A stretch of 64,000 nucleotides of DNA, from contig OX621234.1 in the NCBI GenBank assembly GCA_951640165.1, positions 5,647,001 through 5,711,000 of the forward strand. Reading direction: 5' to 3'. This document shows positions 21,181 through 31,486 of this stretch, one piece after another; positions within the stretch are counted from its first letter, which is position 1; every line of letters starts with the position of its first letter. The position numbers were made by a program, and so were the translations under genes. The DNA comes from Pseudoips prasinana. Lineage: Eukaryota > Arthropoda > Insecta > Lepidoptera > Nolidae. The notes below the pieces were generated by a model. That model was not told where the DNA came from. It saw nothing but the letters and a program-made list of their open reading frames with translations, and did not search any database.

Positions 21181-21429
21181 GAGCATAACTATTTCTTATG
21201 GCTTTCACACTAGGGCTAGCCTGTCTCATCAAAACCCAAAATACTCAAATATTGCCAATCCCTTTGTTGTCTAGACTATAATTCGCAGGATTCAAGTCTA
21301 GACGCACATCCTTCGAGACAATATTCCATTTGGTTTCATCAAGTGACATTATTCGTACTCCAAGTGACTTTGGACTGCAAGACAGAGCCAGATTTTGTTT
21401 TTAATATTATTTTGCTACATATAACCATA

Positions 21430-21725
21430 GTTAGATGCTTTCACCGGCCGGTTAAGTATGTAGGTCAGTCCATAGATGGGTGGCCACCAGAGTGGTAGTT
21501 TAAGAGCTTCAGGGTCGGCTCCGTGCTTCGGAAGGCACGTTAAGCTGTCGGTCCCCGTTGTCATAAGACAACAGTCATCAAGCCATGTTAAGCCGGCTTG
21601 AACAACTATGACACTAGGGCAACCACTGCCCATACGATACTGAAGTAAGTTATGATCAAGTTCAGTATTGAAGTACGCCCCCCGCGGGTTCCGATGGGGT
21701 GGTAGATATTCTCTGCCGTCAGCTA
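21430..21725 (+). mobile_element. SINE-5, longest copy, with SINE-6-like end
   Basis: GGGTGGCCACCAGAGTGGTA, GTGCTTCGGAAGGCACGTTA then AGCTGTCGGTCCCC, GGGCAACCACTGCCCATACG, and the end GGGGTGGTAGATATTCTCTG. It is about 300 bp, longer than the 3110 copy. Confidence 0.55.
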
Positions 21726-21814
21726 CATAGCAATGAGTCACGGCGAAGAATAATTGTGTGAAATATTTATTTTTCTACTAAAATTAAGTTTTTATTGTCT
21801 TACGACCCTATTTT

Positions 21815-21905
21815 TATATATTTCTGAGCGTCTTCGTGTCACGGAAAGCGCGTTAAGTAGTCGGTCACAGGTGTACCCTTTAATCCAGAAGTTAAATAAG
21901 TAAAG
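21815..21905 (+). mobile_element. SINE-5 fragment
   Basis: TTCTGAGCGTCTTCGTGTCA then CGGAAAGCGCGTTAAGTAGT and CGGTC match the central part of SINE-5. Confidence 0.45.
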
Positions 21906-22066
21906 ATGCTCAAAAATAACAAATCGAAAATATTCTCTGCCGCTATTAAAAGTTCTGATGATTTTTAAAGGACACACATTTACAAAGCAACCATGAAAAA
22001 GTCATGGACATGCTTCTGGAAGCCGGAAAATCTAGTCAAGCAGTAGAACCGCGTCGAGATAAAAAA

Positions 22067-22175
22067 AAGTAGTATTTCAGTTATCTGGTTTCCATAATAC
22101 AAACTCTGCTTAGTTTGGATCAGATGGCCGTGTGTAAATAATGTCCTAGTATATTATTATTGTTATATTGTTATT
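22067..22175 (+). mobile_element. SINE-2 3' part
   Basis: TTATCTGGTTTCCATAATAC, CTCTGCTTAGTTTGGATCAG then ATGGCCGTGTG, and an (ATT)n tail. Confidence 0.7.
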
Positions 22176-22269
22176 ACCTCTGTTGATTAAGGTTCAAAAA
22201 GTCTTAGTCAATGCTTATCTGTTGTTTCGTTGCAGGGTCTGCCGAGTTAGGGATCAGATGGTGTTCGTT

Positions 22270-22330
22270 GACCCAAGTTATCATCACCATCATTATAATC
22301 ATATCAGCCGAAAGACACAGTAGTGACTGA
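22270..22330 (-). mobile_element. RTE 3' end remnant
   Basis: ATCATCACCATCATTATAAT then CATATCAGCCGAAAGAC is the antisense of the RTE tail. It is truncated soon after. Confidence 0.55.
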
Positions 22331-22405
22331 CCCAAAATATGTATTATTATTAATTACACCCAGATACAGATCAAATAACCGTGGTCATCGCACAAAGACG
22401 CACAG

Positions 22406-22660
22406 GCCTGTTGGCGTGGTTGTTAGATACCCTGCCTTTCACGCCGCAGGTCGTGGGTCCGATTCCAACCCGGGACAGAAATTTGTGTGTATGAACATGT
22501 CCGCTTGCCCTGAGTCTGCGTGTAAATTATATAAGTATATATTTACGAAAGAAAAATAGTACATGTAGTATATCAGTTTCCATAGTACAAGGTCTGCTTA
22601 GTTTTAGATCAGATGGCCGTGTGTGAATAATGTCCCAGGATAATATCATTATTATTATTA
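22406..22660 (+). mobile_element. SINE-2, full-length copy
   Basis: A GTTGGCGTGGTTGTTAGATA head, a GTCGTGGGTCCGATTCCAAC B-box region, TATGAACATGTCCGCTTGCC, and the tail GATAATATCATTATTATTAT. Confidence 0.8.
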
Positions 22661-22844
22661 AAGATTTGTCCTGTGTCGCACCCACGACCTTAAACTCAAC
22701 GTCAGGGCCTCTAAGAAATGAAAGATGTTACGGACCCACGCATAAAATAATAAGAAGTGAAACAGAAAAGTTCTAACACCATTAAGTAGATTAAGTGACG
22801 ATATTTCTACATAGTTTGAGAACCGACTTTAGAAAATATTTACA

Positions 22845-22965
22845 TACATACATAGACTCACGCCTGTTTCCCAGAGGGGTAGGCAGAGACAACGGATTTC
22901 CATTTGTCACGATCTTTGCATACTTCTTTTGCCTCGATTACTGTCATTATATTCTTCATAGAAAA
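22845..22965. repeat. CACGCCTGTTTCCC..GGGGTAGGCAGAG repeat
   Basis: CACGCCTGTTTCCCAGAGGG then GTAGGCAGAGACAACGGATT resembles a repeat I recall as frequent in Lepidoptera. It has a single copy here and is unclassified. Confidence 0.4.
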
Positions 22966-23784
22966 TATTTATCTCGTACAAATCGGTTGTTGTGAAAAGA
23001 AGTTAAATTCGGTTAAGTATATGCTTTCCACATCAATCATGAATATACCTTGTTATAACGGAGAAGGAATTTAGCAACTTCTTAATGTAGCTGTCGAAGT
23101 AATGTTTGTTTGAACACTCCGAACCGAAAATAGTGCAAAGATGCCTATTTATATCCACCACATGTTACATATCGTCTAACAAAATTAACTGCGCATGTAT
23201 TCACCTTTGGTATCGCCTACGTAGTGTCAGCTCTAGTTACACGTGAGACATGGACAACGTCAAAAGGTAGCAGCATTTTGCAGAGTATAGTCTAAAATAG
23301 TTCTATGAAAAGCTAGAACTGGGGAAGTAGCTGTTTACAAAATATACTCTAGCCAAGTACATATTATGTCAAAGTTCTAAGTAGTAGTATCACGGTCGTT
23401 AGGGCTCATATAGGATGGTGATCTAAGGCTACGGTACCCAGTTACAATCAGTTAGGCCGTATGCTGGCCGTTAAGCATCAATGATAGGAGGTTTTAGTAT
23501 AAAGAGAGAGAAAGGAGTATAAGATACAAGGCTATTGGAAGACCTGTTAAATTGTAACTAAGCAAAGCCTATATTGATACATTTACTGAAGGAATATATC
23601 TCATTCTCTCGCAGGCTAAATTATATTTATGAATATCTTTGTCTCTTCTTACAGTAGCTTTTTAGTTTTATCGAATTTTCTAATTAGAACGGTGCTATAG
23701 AAAAGTTAAAAAATGCATTTGTGTATGTATGATACCCGATTCCACCGCGGTAACTAATTTGAATAGTTGTTTTTTTATTCGATA
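22966..23784. other. No recognised feature
   Basis: Intronic sequence with mixed composition and no match to other families in this window. Confidence 0.45.
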
Positions 23785-24067
23785 CTAGATGTGCCCCGCG
23801 GTTTTACCCGCGTTAAATTTTATAAATGCTACAGCTCCTGCCCCATATGTGATAGCGTGATAATATGTAGCCTATATGTTGACCCGACCTCTTAGTAATA
23901 TTCATGCAAAATTTTAAGTAAATCCATGCAGTAGTTTTTGAGTTTAGCCCGGACATACATACAGACAAACAGATAAACAGACAAAAATTATCACGCCCCA
24001 AGTATCTTTTTTTAAAAATATTCAATGTACAGTTTTGACTTTCCTACGATTTTATTATATGTATAGA
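23785..24067 (-). mobile_element. HelA Helitron
   Basis: Minus-strand copy: CTAG at 23788-23785, hairpin GCGGGTAAAACCGCGGGGCA, and start TCTATACATATAATAAAATC ending at 24067. A short interior stretch (the CGATATCGAAGCC part) is missing. Confidence 0.88.
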
Positions 24068-25104
24068 TGGAATGCTTTCGAAATTACTTCTTATAATTTT
24101 GGTTTAAAACGAATTACAAACTATGGATTTCTAAAGATAAAATTCATAGAATGTTTTTATCTGAACGAAATGGATGGTTTTTTAGCAACGTTTCAACATA
24201 ATATTATCAGTTGTTGCGGTTAGTATGTATTAGTTTAACAGTAAGTAATTAACGCCTAATAAGGCCTAATATATTATATTAAATATTTTGCAGTTATTTT
24301 TGTTACATGTTATTACTATATTATAGTCAAACTACACGGTCCACAATTGCTGCGGTCTGATAATCTTATTTTATAATTATTAAAATATCACTTTCTACCT
24401 CTAAAGTGAAGGAAAATGTTAGGCGAACCAATCAAAAGAAAATATACTAAAAACGCGATGCATAAGGTTTAATTTCGTTTGATACCTGGATTCAATTTTT
24501 GTATGTGATAGGAATCTTGACGGATTGAAATTCAGTGATTCAGCGAAGCAGTCTGAATTACTAAGTTTTTAATTTTTCAATTAAATTTAGATCAGACATG
24601 TTTATTATATAAATTTTATAAAAATGCAGCAAAAATTAGGAGCATTACTTAATTATGTTTTAATTTTAATCTTTGTATGTACTGTGTTGTCTATATTTTT
24701 ATCTATACACCCAAATGCAAGACGCAATATCTCAAAATTACTTCGATGGAAAAGTATTGTATGAAAGTATGACATTTTATAGCATTTTCTGCAATGCAAA
24801 GCGTAATATAAGGATAAGATTGGGAATTAAGAATTAAAAGATTTTTTTTTTATTATTCTGTGAATAATAAACAATAACTAATTTTATTTAGACCAAACCA
24901 CAGAAGATTTATTATTTTTAGAGAGAAAGTTAAGTTTCGTTTATTACTATGGGCTTCACCAACTTATATCTCCCTCTTAACTTCCGTTCTCCTCGCCCGA
25001 TCATACTCTCGTCAATCATTCACCAGCTTAATCCTCAAAACAAGCGCAATTAAAGCAGTTTTACTTCAATATTTTTTTTATTTTTCGCAGTTCAAAATCA
25101 GCTA
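24068..25104. other. No recognised feature
   Basis: Very AT-rich intronic sequence. No exon, hairpin or family match seen. Confidence 0.5.
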
Positions 25105-25320
25105 ATTTTATCAAATTGAGTTTCATTCAATTTATTTATTTTTATTTATTTATTTATTTTGGCTTCCCAACAGTAACTTATACTAAACATAAGACAGAAT
25201 CGGTACACAGAACAAATTCCAGTATAGTTACCTCTTATAGGCAAGCACCACAAGCTCAATATAAATAATGTGGGGTACAATTCTCAATTAAACTAAAATA
25301 ATTAAACTAAATAACAATCT
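25105..25320 (-). mobile_element. Possible LINE 3' end
   Basis: Plus-strand ATTTATTTATTTATTTATTT then TGGCTTCCCAACAG looks like the antisense of a simple-repeat tail followed by a 3' UTR. I cannot assign a family. Confidence 0.35.
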
Positions 25321-25332
25321 AAAATAAATTAA

Positions 25333-25696
25333 GGGGCCTTTTACAGTCCACTAGCGCCACCAATCGAAAAAATGTCATAACTCGTAAATAGAATCAAAAA
25401 TACAAAATGTGGTCTATTATTACTGTAGAAAAGGCAATAACGTAATTTTATAACACATTGTCAACACTTGAAATATAGCTGTTTAGCTAAATCGTGCATT
25501 TGTAAAAAAAACGGCCGTTTATGTTTTGAATGCACGATTTAGCTAAACAGCTATATTTCAAGTGTTGATAAGGTGTTATACAATTAGGTTATTGCCTTTT
25601 CCACAGTAATAATAGAACATATTTTGTATTTTTGATTCTATTTACTAGTTATGACATTTTTTCGATTGGCGGCGCTAGTGGACTGTAATAGGCCTC
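25333..25696 (+). mobile_element. Foldback MITE with TTAA target duplication (piggyBac-like), copy 1
   Basis: 364 bp, flanked by TTAA at 25329-25332 and 25697-25700. The ends GGGGCCTTTTACAGTCCACT then AGCGCC and GGCGCTAGTGGACTGTAATA then GGCCTC are inverted, and almost the entire element folds on itself, with loop AAAACGGCCGTTT. A TTAA target is the piggyBac signature. A second copy, in the opposite sense, ends at 54490. Confidence 0.85.
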
Positions 25697-25700
25697 TTAA

Positions 25701-26190
25701 GAAAACATAATTAGAAAAACATTTTGCGGCAATGATGAATACTGTCAGAATAATTAATTTAAATTGAATGTAAATTATATAAATTATAAAGTTGAGTTTT
25801 TCTCTTATTTTCTCATTCATTTATCGTTTCCTTGCACTCACGAAATTTTTATGTATAAATTCCAATAATGTTTTAAATAACTATAAAAAAATAGCTTTGT
25901 ATTTGTTAATTTATAGGTATCCATAGTACTCGTTATCGATATAAATATTGTTTTCGTTAACCCATACACCGGAGCATACCATAGCCAGGTCACAAGTACT
26001 CACAACACGTGTTCATAAAGCAATAACATCAACGCTCGAAGCACACGTGGGGACGTGCCCCTGTATTTTCAAGGTAAGCCTTTAGGACCACCCAAACCGC
26101 TAGTTCCACCCTTGATCCCCGTCGCGTTGAAACACTAAAATTAGTATAATAAAATGGATTATTGAGCGCACTTTATAATGGCACAGAACG
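25701..26190. other. No recognised feature
   Basis: Intronic sequence without family matches. Confidence 0.45.
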
Positions 26191-26194
26191 TAAT

Positions 26195-26350
26195 GGCTTA
26201 GGTCTTTTTAGTTTTAGCCCCCGACGCAAAAAGAGGGGTGTTATAAGTTTAACGTCGATGTGTGTGTATGTGTGTGTGAATGTGTGTGTGTATGTGTGAC
26301 TGTGACTATGTGTGTGTGTGTGTGATGTGTGCATGTGTGACAGATGGCCA
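26195..26350. repeat. CCCGACGCAAAAAGAGGGG repeat joined to a (TG)n microsatellite
   Basis: CCCCCGACGCAAAAAGAGGG then GTGTTATAAGTTT, followed by an imperfect (TG)n tract to about 26335. The His/Thr-rich minus-strand open frame here is an artefact of the tract. Confidence 0.5.
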
Positions 26351-26660
26351 ATTTCGATTTTTTTCATTTAGAAGCCAGTGTCCTTGCGGTGATTCTTTAG
26401 CTATTATTGGTTAGTATCGGTCCAGCAGAGTACCAGCTCTCTTCCAAAATTATGTAATTATAGTTGAGGTCGAGGGTTTTCGAACGGTTAGGTTAGGTTT
26501 TCAAGAGCCTTATTACATTTCGACTGTGAATTTTGCAATGCATTGTTCACATTGACCTTTTTTAAATTAGAAACAAAAATTTGATGTATTGAGAAGCGGA
26601 GACTAGTTATCACTGTAGTTTATAATGAGCTTGATTTATACATTTCGAACTTATCTATGT
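26351..26660. other. No recognised feature
   Basis: Intronic sequence with no family matches. Confidence 0.4.
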
Positions 26661-26830
26661 ACCATCATCATATCAGCCGAAAGACGTCTACTACTGAACA
26701 GTCTATCATAAAGAAGGGAACTTGTCAACGTGAACGTCCGCTGTTTCTTGAGATTCAAAGAACTTTGTATAGGCTCGCTATACTCAACCCAAGGCCGGGA
26801 CTTAGTTATTGGCCCATCTTAAGTTAACAT
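26661..26830 (-). mobile_element. RTE LINE 3' fragment, old
   Basis: CATCATCATATCAGCCGAAA then GACGTCTACTACTGAACAG is clear. The rest is diverged but keeps TTGGCCCATCTTA near the expected position. Confidence 0.55.
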
Positions 26831-26865
26831 TTCTTTCACTGATAAAGTAACTCCGAGTACCTATA

Positions 26866-27090
26866 TAAGCTGGTGGTCCTGGGTTCGAATCCCGGTAAGT
26901 GCAAATATTTGTGTGATGAGCACGAGTATTTGTTTCTGAGTCATGGATGTTTTCTATGTATAGGTATATGTATTTATCTATCTATATAAGTATGTATATC
27001 GACGCCTGGTACCCATAGTACAAGCTTTGCTTAGTTTTAGGGCTAAGACGATCTGTGTGACATTGTCCCCAGATATTATTATTATTATAT
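26866..27090 (+). mobile_element. SINE-1, 5'-truncated
   Basis: Begins inside the head (AAGCTGGTGGTCCTGGGTTC then GAATCCC) and keeps the full body and the GATATTATTATTATTATA tail. The A box is absent. Confidence 0.82.
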
Positions 27091-27372
27091 CGTTTACTTG
27101 GTTTAGGTTTTAATTAAGACCTAAATAATTTTTGCTTCTGGCCCTCTACAACCTGACTGTAACGTGTATATGGACCCTATAAAAAAAGTTGAACATGGCT
27201 TGTATAGGCGATCTTAGTTCCATTTTTCCTGCTGACCCTTAAGGTTAAGATAGTATAATTGGAGCAAAAATTGTGCCCTGAGAAAACCCGCCTTTAACGG
27301 AACCCATCACCGTTGGTCGTCAAGCCAAATAATCCTTTTGGCTAGATAGTCCTTGGCATATACATACATATA

Positions 27373-27585
27373 CTAGCAACCCGGTACGTGCTTCGCTACG
27401 TATAAGGCACAGTAATAAAAAAATGATTATTAAGTTCATAACCAAACAAAAAAATATTTTAAATTGCAAAAAGATGTTGATTTTACACATTTTTAAGACT
27501 TTTTTTAAATTTTATCTACGTACAGACCTTCCCTGGACTTCCACGAATAATTCAAGACCAAAATTAGCCAAATCTATCCGATTAT
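27373..27585 (-). mobile_element. HelD Helitron, 5'-truncated
   Basis: The 3' end is CTAG at 27376-27373 with CTAGCAACCCGGTACGTGCT then TCGCTACG (plus). Sequence matches HelD up to CAAAATTAGCCAAATC, and the start is missing. Confidence 0.82.
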
Positions 27586-27700
27586 AATAATAATACTGTC
27601 CAATTCTCTATGTCTTAGTATAGGTATACTTCAATGTATATACTCCATCTAGAACCAACAAGAATAGAATCAAACGCATCAAAAAGGTAACTTCTCTCAC

Positions 27701-27877
27701 CTTTAGTTTAGGATAGAAGTCAGGCAGTCGATTGGGCTTCATGTTGAGGGTGTTGCAGATCTCCCTGTGCAGCGCCAGAATCTGCTTCATGGTGCCGGCG
27801 GAACAGAAGTGATCGAACATCTCCACCGCCAGAGCGCACTCTGGCGGCGTCGGCTCCACGCGACCTCCACGGTTCAT
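27701..27877 (-). CDS. Mical: Mical coding exon 1: N-terminus with start codon
   Basis: This exon encodes residues 1-59, beginning MNRGGRVEPTPPEC and ending LPDFYPKLK, followed by the donor GTGAGA (27700-27695) in phase 0. The ATG is 27877-27875. It is preceded by 11 nt of 5' UTR (27888-27878) and an acceptor, TTTGTTACAG, ending at 27889, so the 5' UTR is split by an intron. Known of the family: insect and vertebrate MICALs start with a short helical segment (FDxFC..TMKxILALHxEIC) leading into the monooxygenase domain. The same pattern is visible here at residues 21-41. The exon is much more GC-rich than its surroundings. Two reading frames are open across it, but only this one matches MICAL and splices in phase with exon 2. 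The start is well supported because it is the first ATG after the acceptor and gives the expected N-terminal length. Confidence 0.93.
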
Positions 27878-27888
27878 TGTGGATGACT

Positions 27889-28127
27889 CTGTAACAAAGC
27901 AACATGGAACTTTTTATTCGACCAGAATCACAAAGAACTGCTCGTTACGAGCATATGGGAAAACAGACTACATCCTGAGAAGATGAACTCCTAAAAGACC
28001 GACCCTATAGATTGGCAGAGAAGACTAGAATAATTTACGTATGCGGCCAATAAATTAGTCTTTTAATCACGTAATTGTCGTATTTCTGGTAAGCATTAGT
28101 AACAATTTTTTTTAATTTATTTATTTA
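27889..28127 (-). other. Intron upstream of Mical coding exon 1 (5' UTR intron)
   Basis: The acceptor (27891-27889, CAG on the minus strand) sits here after a CATGTTGCTTTGTTA tract. The sequence is unique within the window. Confidence 0.7.
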
Positions 28128-28418
28128 CTAGCCGTGCCCCGCGGTTTTACCCGCGTTAAATTTTATAAATTATCACAGCTCCTCCCCGTATCGTGATAAT
28201 ATGTAACCTATATGTTGACCCGACCTCTTAATATTCATGCAAAATTTGAAATAAATCCATGCAGTACTTTTTGAGTTTAGCCCGGACATACATACAGAGA
28301 AACAGACAGAAATTCTAAAAACTATATTTTTGGCTTCGATATCAATTGAAGATCACGCCCAAAGTATCCTTTTTAAAAAATATTCATCTTTCCTACGATT
28401 TTATACTATGTATATAGA
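28128..28418 (-). mobile_element. HelA Helitron
   Basis: CTAG at 28131-28128, hairpin GCGGGTAAAACCGCGGGGCA, start near 28418 (TATATACATAGTATAAAATC). It inserted in the 5' UTR intron or upstream region of Mical. Confidence 0.87.
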
Positions 28419-28530
28419 TAATATAGTACACCAACAATATACATATTAAAATAGAAACATAGAACAATTCGAGAGTCACAGCCTGATACTATACTATGTA
28501 TATTAATTACAGGCGTACACAACATTCTCA

Positions 28531-28617
28531 TTAACACAACACAACATATAATATAGGAAATAAACTTAATATTATTTTATTAAGTTGATTTCCTATTTGC
28601 ATGTTGTGTTGTGTTAA
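28531..28617. repeat. Inverted repeat, 17-bp perfect outer arms
   Basis: TTAACACAACACAACAT (28531-28547) pairs with 28601-28617. An inner imperfect stem (AGGAAATAAACTTAAT with ATTAAGTTGATTTCCT) extends the fold. Confidence 0.85.
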
Positions 28618-28689
28618 ACAAGATAATCAATTAAATATAAGTACGCAACACAAAAATATAAATTATAAATGCCACAATAGTACCTAACA

Positions 28690-28745
28690 CAAGGTCTACC
28701 ATAATAATAATATTGAATTTGTACCTTAATATAGACAGAACAGAA
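28690..28745 (+). mobile_element. LINE-R fragment
   Basis: ATAATAATAATATTGAATTT then GTACCTTAATATAGACAGAA matches an internal part of the LINE-R copy at 62940-62970. Confidence 0.5.
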
Positions 28746-29422
28746 GCTGGTAGTGTACCATCGTCAGTTCTGCAGAGTGTAGTGTATGATCAACTATTTG
28801 CATATGAGCATATATAATGAATCCCTTCCAATAATGTATGAAGGGACCTGACCACTTCACACGAGTGCGCAATAAGCTTTTTTATAATGAGCACAAATCC
28901 GGTACGCAGCTGCGGAGATCGGTATGGAACCCCAATAGAGATTAAATTTATCTCCCTTTGTTGTTCAAGTCTACATCGTTGAAGAGTAGCAGTATACAGG
29001 TATGTTTGATGACGGTATCTAATTGTAAGTACACGCAGTGCTGATACACACAGGATACACTGATAAAATAAACAATATGATATTACTAGCTAATGTGTAA
29101 CAGTATCTATCATTACGTTAATTGAGGAGCTGTACCTCCTCCAGACGGTAATAACACAGTATAAGATAAGACAGTACGGAAACTACCTACAAACGCTCGA
29201 AACGGCACACTCACACAAACATACGCATCGATAAGACCCTTAAGCGGTTGTCGCGGCGCTGTCAGTAGTGAGTGCCGCGTAGATGAGTTGTCGCGTATAA
29301 GTTTATCTCTGCAATATTTAAAAAAAATCACGAGCGTATTGCGTTTTGTACGGCTGTTTGAACTCGGCTTTCTCTAAACGTCCCTGCTGATTTCATAAAC
29401 AAATATGTTTATGAAAAGCTAT
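28746..29422. other. Repeat-poor stretch upstream of Mical; CpG-containing patch at about 29190-29300
   Basis: No transposon match was found. 29190-29300 is unusually rich in CpG (CTTAAGCGGTTGTCGCGGCG then CTGTCAGTAGTGAGTGCCGC). It could hold the non-coding first exon or promoter implied by the acceptor at 27889, but no TATA box, initiator or donor can be fixed with confidence. Confidence 0.25.
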
Positions 29423-29555
29423 TTGTGTGACCCATAAATAGTTGTTCTGAGTCTGGATGTAATTTGTGTCCGCCTATTATATGTTTGAAAAAGTACCCCG
29501 CGACACAGGGAGTATAATCCTTAATGCGGGCGGTTGTCTTAATAAAAACAAAAAA
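29423..29555 (+). mobile_element. SINE-3, 5'-truncated
   Basis: TTTGTGTGACCCATAAATAG then TTGTTCTGAGTCTGGATG, ACCCCGCGACACAGGGAG, and GCGGGCGGTTGTCTT with an A-rich end. The tRNA-like head is missing. Confidence 0.75.
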
Positions 29556-29689
29556 CAATCAATATCAAAAAATGTGAGCCGTCACGGGACGCCTGGCAGA
29601 TGTGAAACATCGACATTATTTTGTAAAAGTAATATGCAGAAAAGAACATATTGTGATAGGAACTAAATATGTCATAATGATAAAATAAA

Positions 29690-29830
29690 AAGTCGATTGC
29701 GCATGTACGCGTCGCCACACCGTACACACTACTACCGTATAGCGTGGCGACGCGTCGTCACGGCATGCGTCGCCACGCCAGAAATCTGTTTTACGTGCGG
29801 CTATAGATTTTTTACATCAAAACATTTAAC
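29690..29830 (+). repeat. Rep-CG: CpG-dense repeat with GCGACGCGTCG units, copy 1
   Basis: AAAAGTCGATTGCGCATG, GTGGCGACGCGTCGTCACGG, CATGCGTCGCCACGCC and TTTTACGTGCGGCTATAGAT. The same order appears inverted at 53080-53225. Internal self-complementary GGCGACGCGTCGCC cores suggest a foldback element. Confidence 0.65.
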
Positions 29831-30179
29831 GTTACAACCCTATAGTTAGAGTGTAGGTAATTATATTATCAACTAGGCTTAGTTTCCATACTGTCCATAT
29901 TTATTCTGTGATAATAACGTGCGTGCATGAATGAACGACACTCCATGCACTTTGCTCTTCACTAATCATAGACATACGCTCAGTATTAGTCATTACTAAT
30001 ATGTTGCACTTGTGTATCTTTATCTACTAACTTATCCGGAATGTGTGAGGTTATTTCCTGTGAGACTATCTAATGAGAAAATTAATATATTGATTTCACA
30101 ATTCTTTACGCACGCTTGACTTGGGGAGTAATCTGGTGTATGCGCGACGAGAGTGTAGGTATACAACATATATAAAAAA
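29831..30179. other. Mostly unrecognised; Rep-Y fragment at 30112-30165
   Basis: CTTGACTTGGGGAGTAATCT then GGTGTATGCGCGACGAGAG at about 30115 belongs to Rep-Y. The rest is AT-rich and unmatched. Confidence 0.45.
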
Positions 30180-30700
30180 AAATCCTGGGATAAAAATATC
30201 ACAACCGCCCATCTAATCCAAAACTAAGCAAAGCTTGTACTATGAAAACCAGACAACTGATATATTACATACTAGCTGTGCCCCGCGGTTTTACCCGCGT
30301 TTGATAGCGTGATAATATGTAGCCTATATGTTGACCCGACCTCTTATTAGTATTCATGTAAAATTTGAAGTAAATCCATGCAGTACTTTTTGAGTTTAGC
30401 CCGGACATACATTCAGACAAACAGACATACAGACAAAAATTGTAAAAACTATATTTTTGGCTTCGATATCGGTTGTAGATCCTTTTTAAAAAATATGCAA
30501 TGTACAGTTTGACTTTCCTACGATTTTATTATATGTATAGATACTACTTTTCTTTTTGTAAATACAAACTTATAGATAACTACACCCAGACTCAGGACAA
30601 ACAGACATGTTCATGCCCACAAATATCTGTCCTAGGTGGGAATCGAACCCACGACTTGCGCCGTGAAAGGCAAGCATTTTCAAACCACGCCAAAGGCTTG
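30180..30700 (-). mobile_element. SINE-2 copy split by a HelA Helitron
   Basis: The 3' part is at 30180-30271 (AACTAAGCAAAGCTTGTACT). The head and body are at 30542-30700 (GGTGGGAATCGAACCCACGA, minus B box GGTTCGATTCCC). Removing 30272-30541 rejoins them at ATTACATA/TACTACTTTT, which matches the intact copy at 55082-55320. Confidence 0.85.
30272..30541 (-). mobile_element. HelA Helitron inserted in SINE-2
   Basis: CTAG at 30275-30272, hairpin GCGGGTAAAACCGCGGGGCA, start at 30541. It lacks part of the consensus between the hairpin and TGATAGCGTG. The SINE on both sides gives the empty site. Confidence 0.9.
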
Positions 30701-30842
30701 TCACATACATATGTCGTACATCAAAATGAACACTTGAAAATAATGTCGTCATTAAATGTTTTTATTTTCTTACTGGAGCTACTAGAATAAGACTAAACCC
30801 AATAAAAAATAATTTAATAGAAATTAACTTTAACTATAATTT

Positions 30843-30999
30843 GACTGCTGGACAAAGGCCTCCCCCAAAGATCTCCACAATTGCCGGTCTTGCGCTATCC
30901 GCATCCAGCGATTTCCAGCGACCCGCATAAGATCATCGGTCCATCTTGGGGAGGCCTTTGTCCAGCAGTGGACGTCTTTCGGCTGATATGATGATGATG
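30843..30999. mobile_element. RTE 3' fragment rearranged into a foldback
   Basis: CTGCTGGACAAAGGCCTCCCC (30844-30864) is followed by RTE antisense sequence to GGTCCATCTTG. The same 21 bases then recur inverted at 30948-30968 and run out through the RTE (ATG)n tail. ATAATTTGACTGC occurs on both sides (30835-30847 and 31000-31012). A head-on inverted RTE terminus with flanking repeats suggests twin-priming or template switching. Confidence 0.75.
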
Positions 31000-31009
31000 A
31001 TAATTTGAC

Positions 31010-31207
31010 TGCACGTGTGGCGCAGCGGCTAAGACAGTCACTCCGCCCCGTCGTGTCCCGGGTTCGATACCCGCACCCGACTTCCATTTGTGTGACCCAT
31101 AAACGGAGTCTGGATGTAGTTTGTGTCCGTCTATTATACGTTTGTAAAGTACCCCGCGACACAGAGATAAGATTAGCTAGTGCGGGCGGTGTCTTATAAA
31201 AAAAAAG
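31010..31207 (+). mobile_element. SINE-3 (tRNA-derived), full length
   Basis: GCACGTGTGGCGCAGCGGCT (A-box region), TCCCGGGTTCGATACCCGC (B box), GTGTGACCCATAAACGGAGT then CTGGATG, and GCGGGCGGTGTCTTATAAAA with an A-tail. It lies immediately after the RTE foldback. Confidence 0.88.
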
Positions 31208-31486
31208 AGAATTAAGGTGAAATTACTTTTGTAGTCCATTGATATATTGAAATTATTGAACGCTCAACACTGGTTCACCAGAATTCATTGCAATTTCGTT
31301 CACCTTAAGAAGGACTGGGCTATTTATAGTACTAGCAGGTACCAATAGGCGTCACTACCGTCTTGGCTTAGGCTGTGATCTTTCAGCATATTGATACCGG
31401 AATGTGCCTCAGTACCCAATAGTTTTATGAATTAATGCTTTTAGCCGGACCTGATAAGCGTACGCAATCGGTTAACATTACATAAA
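31208..31486. other. No recognised feature
   Basis: Unmatched sequence between SINE copies. Confidence 0.4.

Larger units (their letters stand above)
336..27700 (-). other. Mical intron 1 (coding), 27,365 bp, transposon-filled
   Basis: The intron is bounded by the GTGAGA donor at 27700 and the TTTCTAG acceptor at 336, and separates residues 59 and 60. I see no further exon inside it that matches MICAL. It contains at least fifteen Helitron copies or fragments, about twenty SINE-like copies and several MITEs, each listed separately. Some elements lie in sense and some in antisense relative to Mical. Confidence 0.88.

Noticed and set aside
26173..26367. His/Thr-rich 64-codon frame
   Set aside because: Translation of the (TG)n tract.
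28796..28803. ATGCAAAT octamer on the minus strand as a POU-factor site near Mical
   Set aside because: An 8-bp match is expected about twice by chance in 64 kb on both strands, with no supporting context.
31010..31090. tRNA-like head with GGGTTCGA B box
   Set aside because: It is part of the dispersed SINE-3 family, with about a dozen copies.
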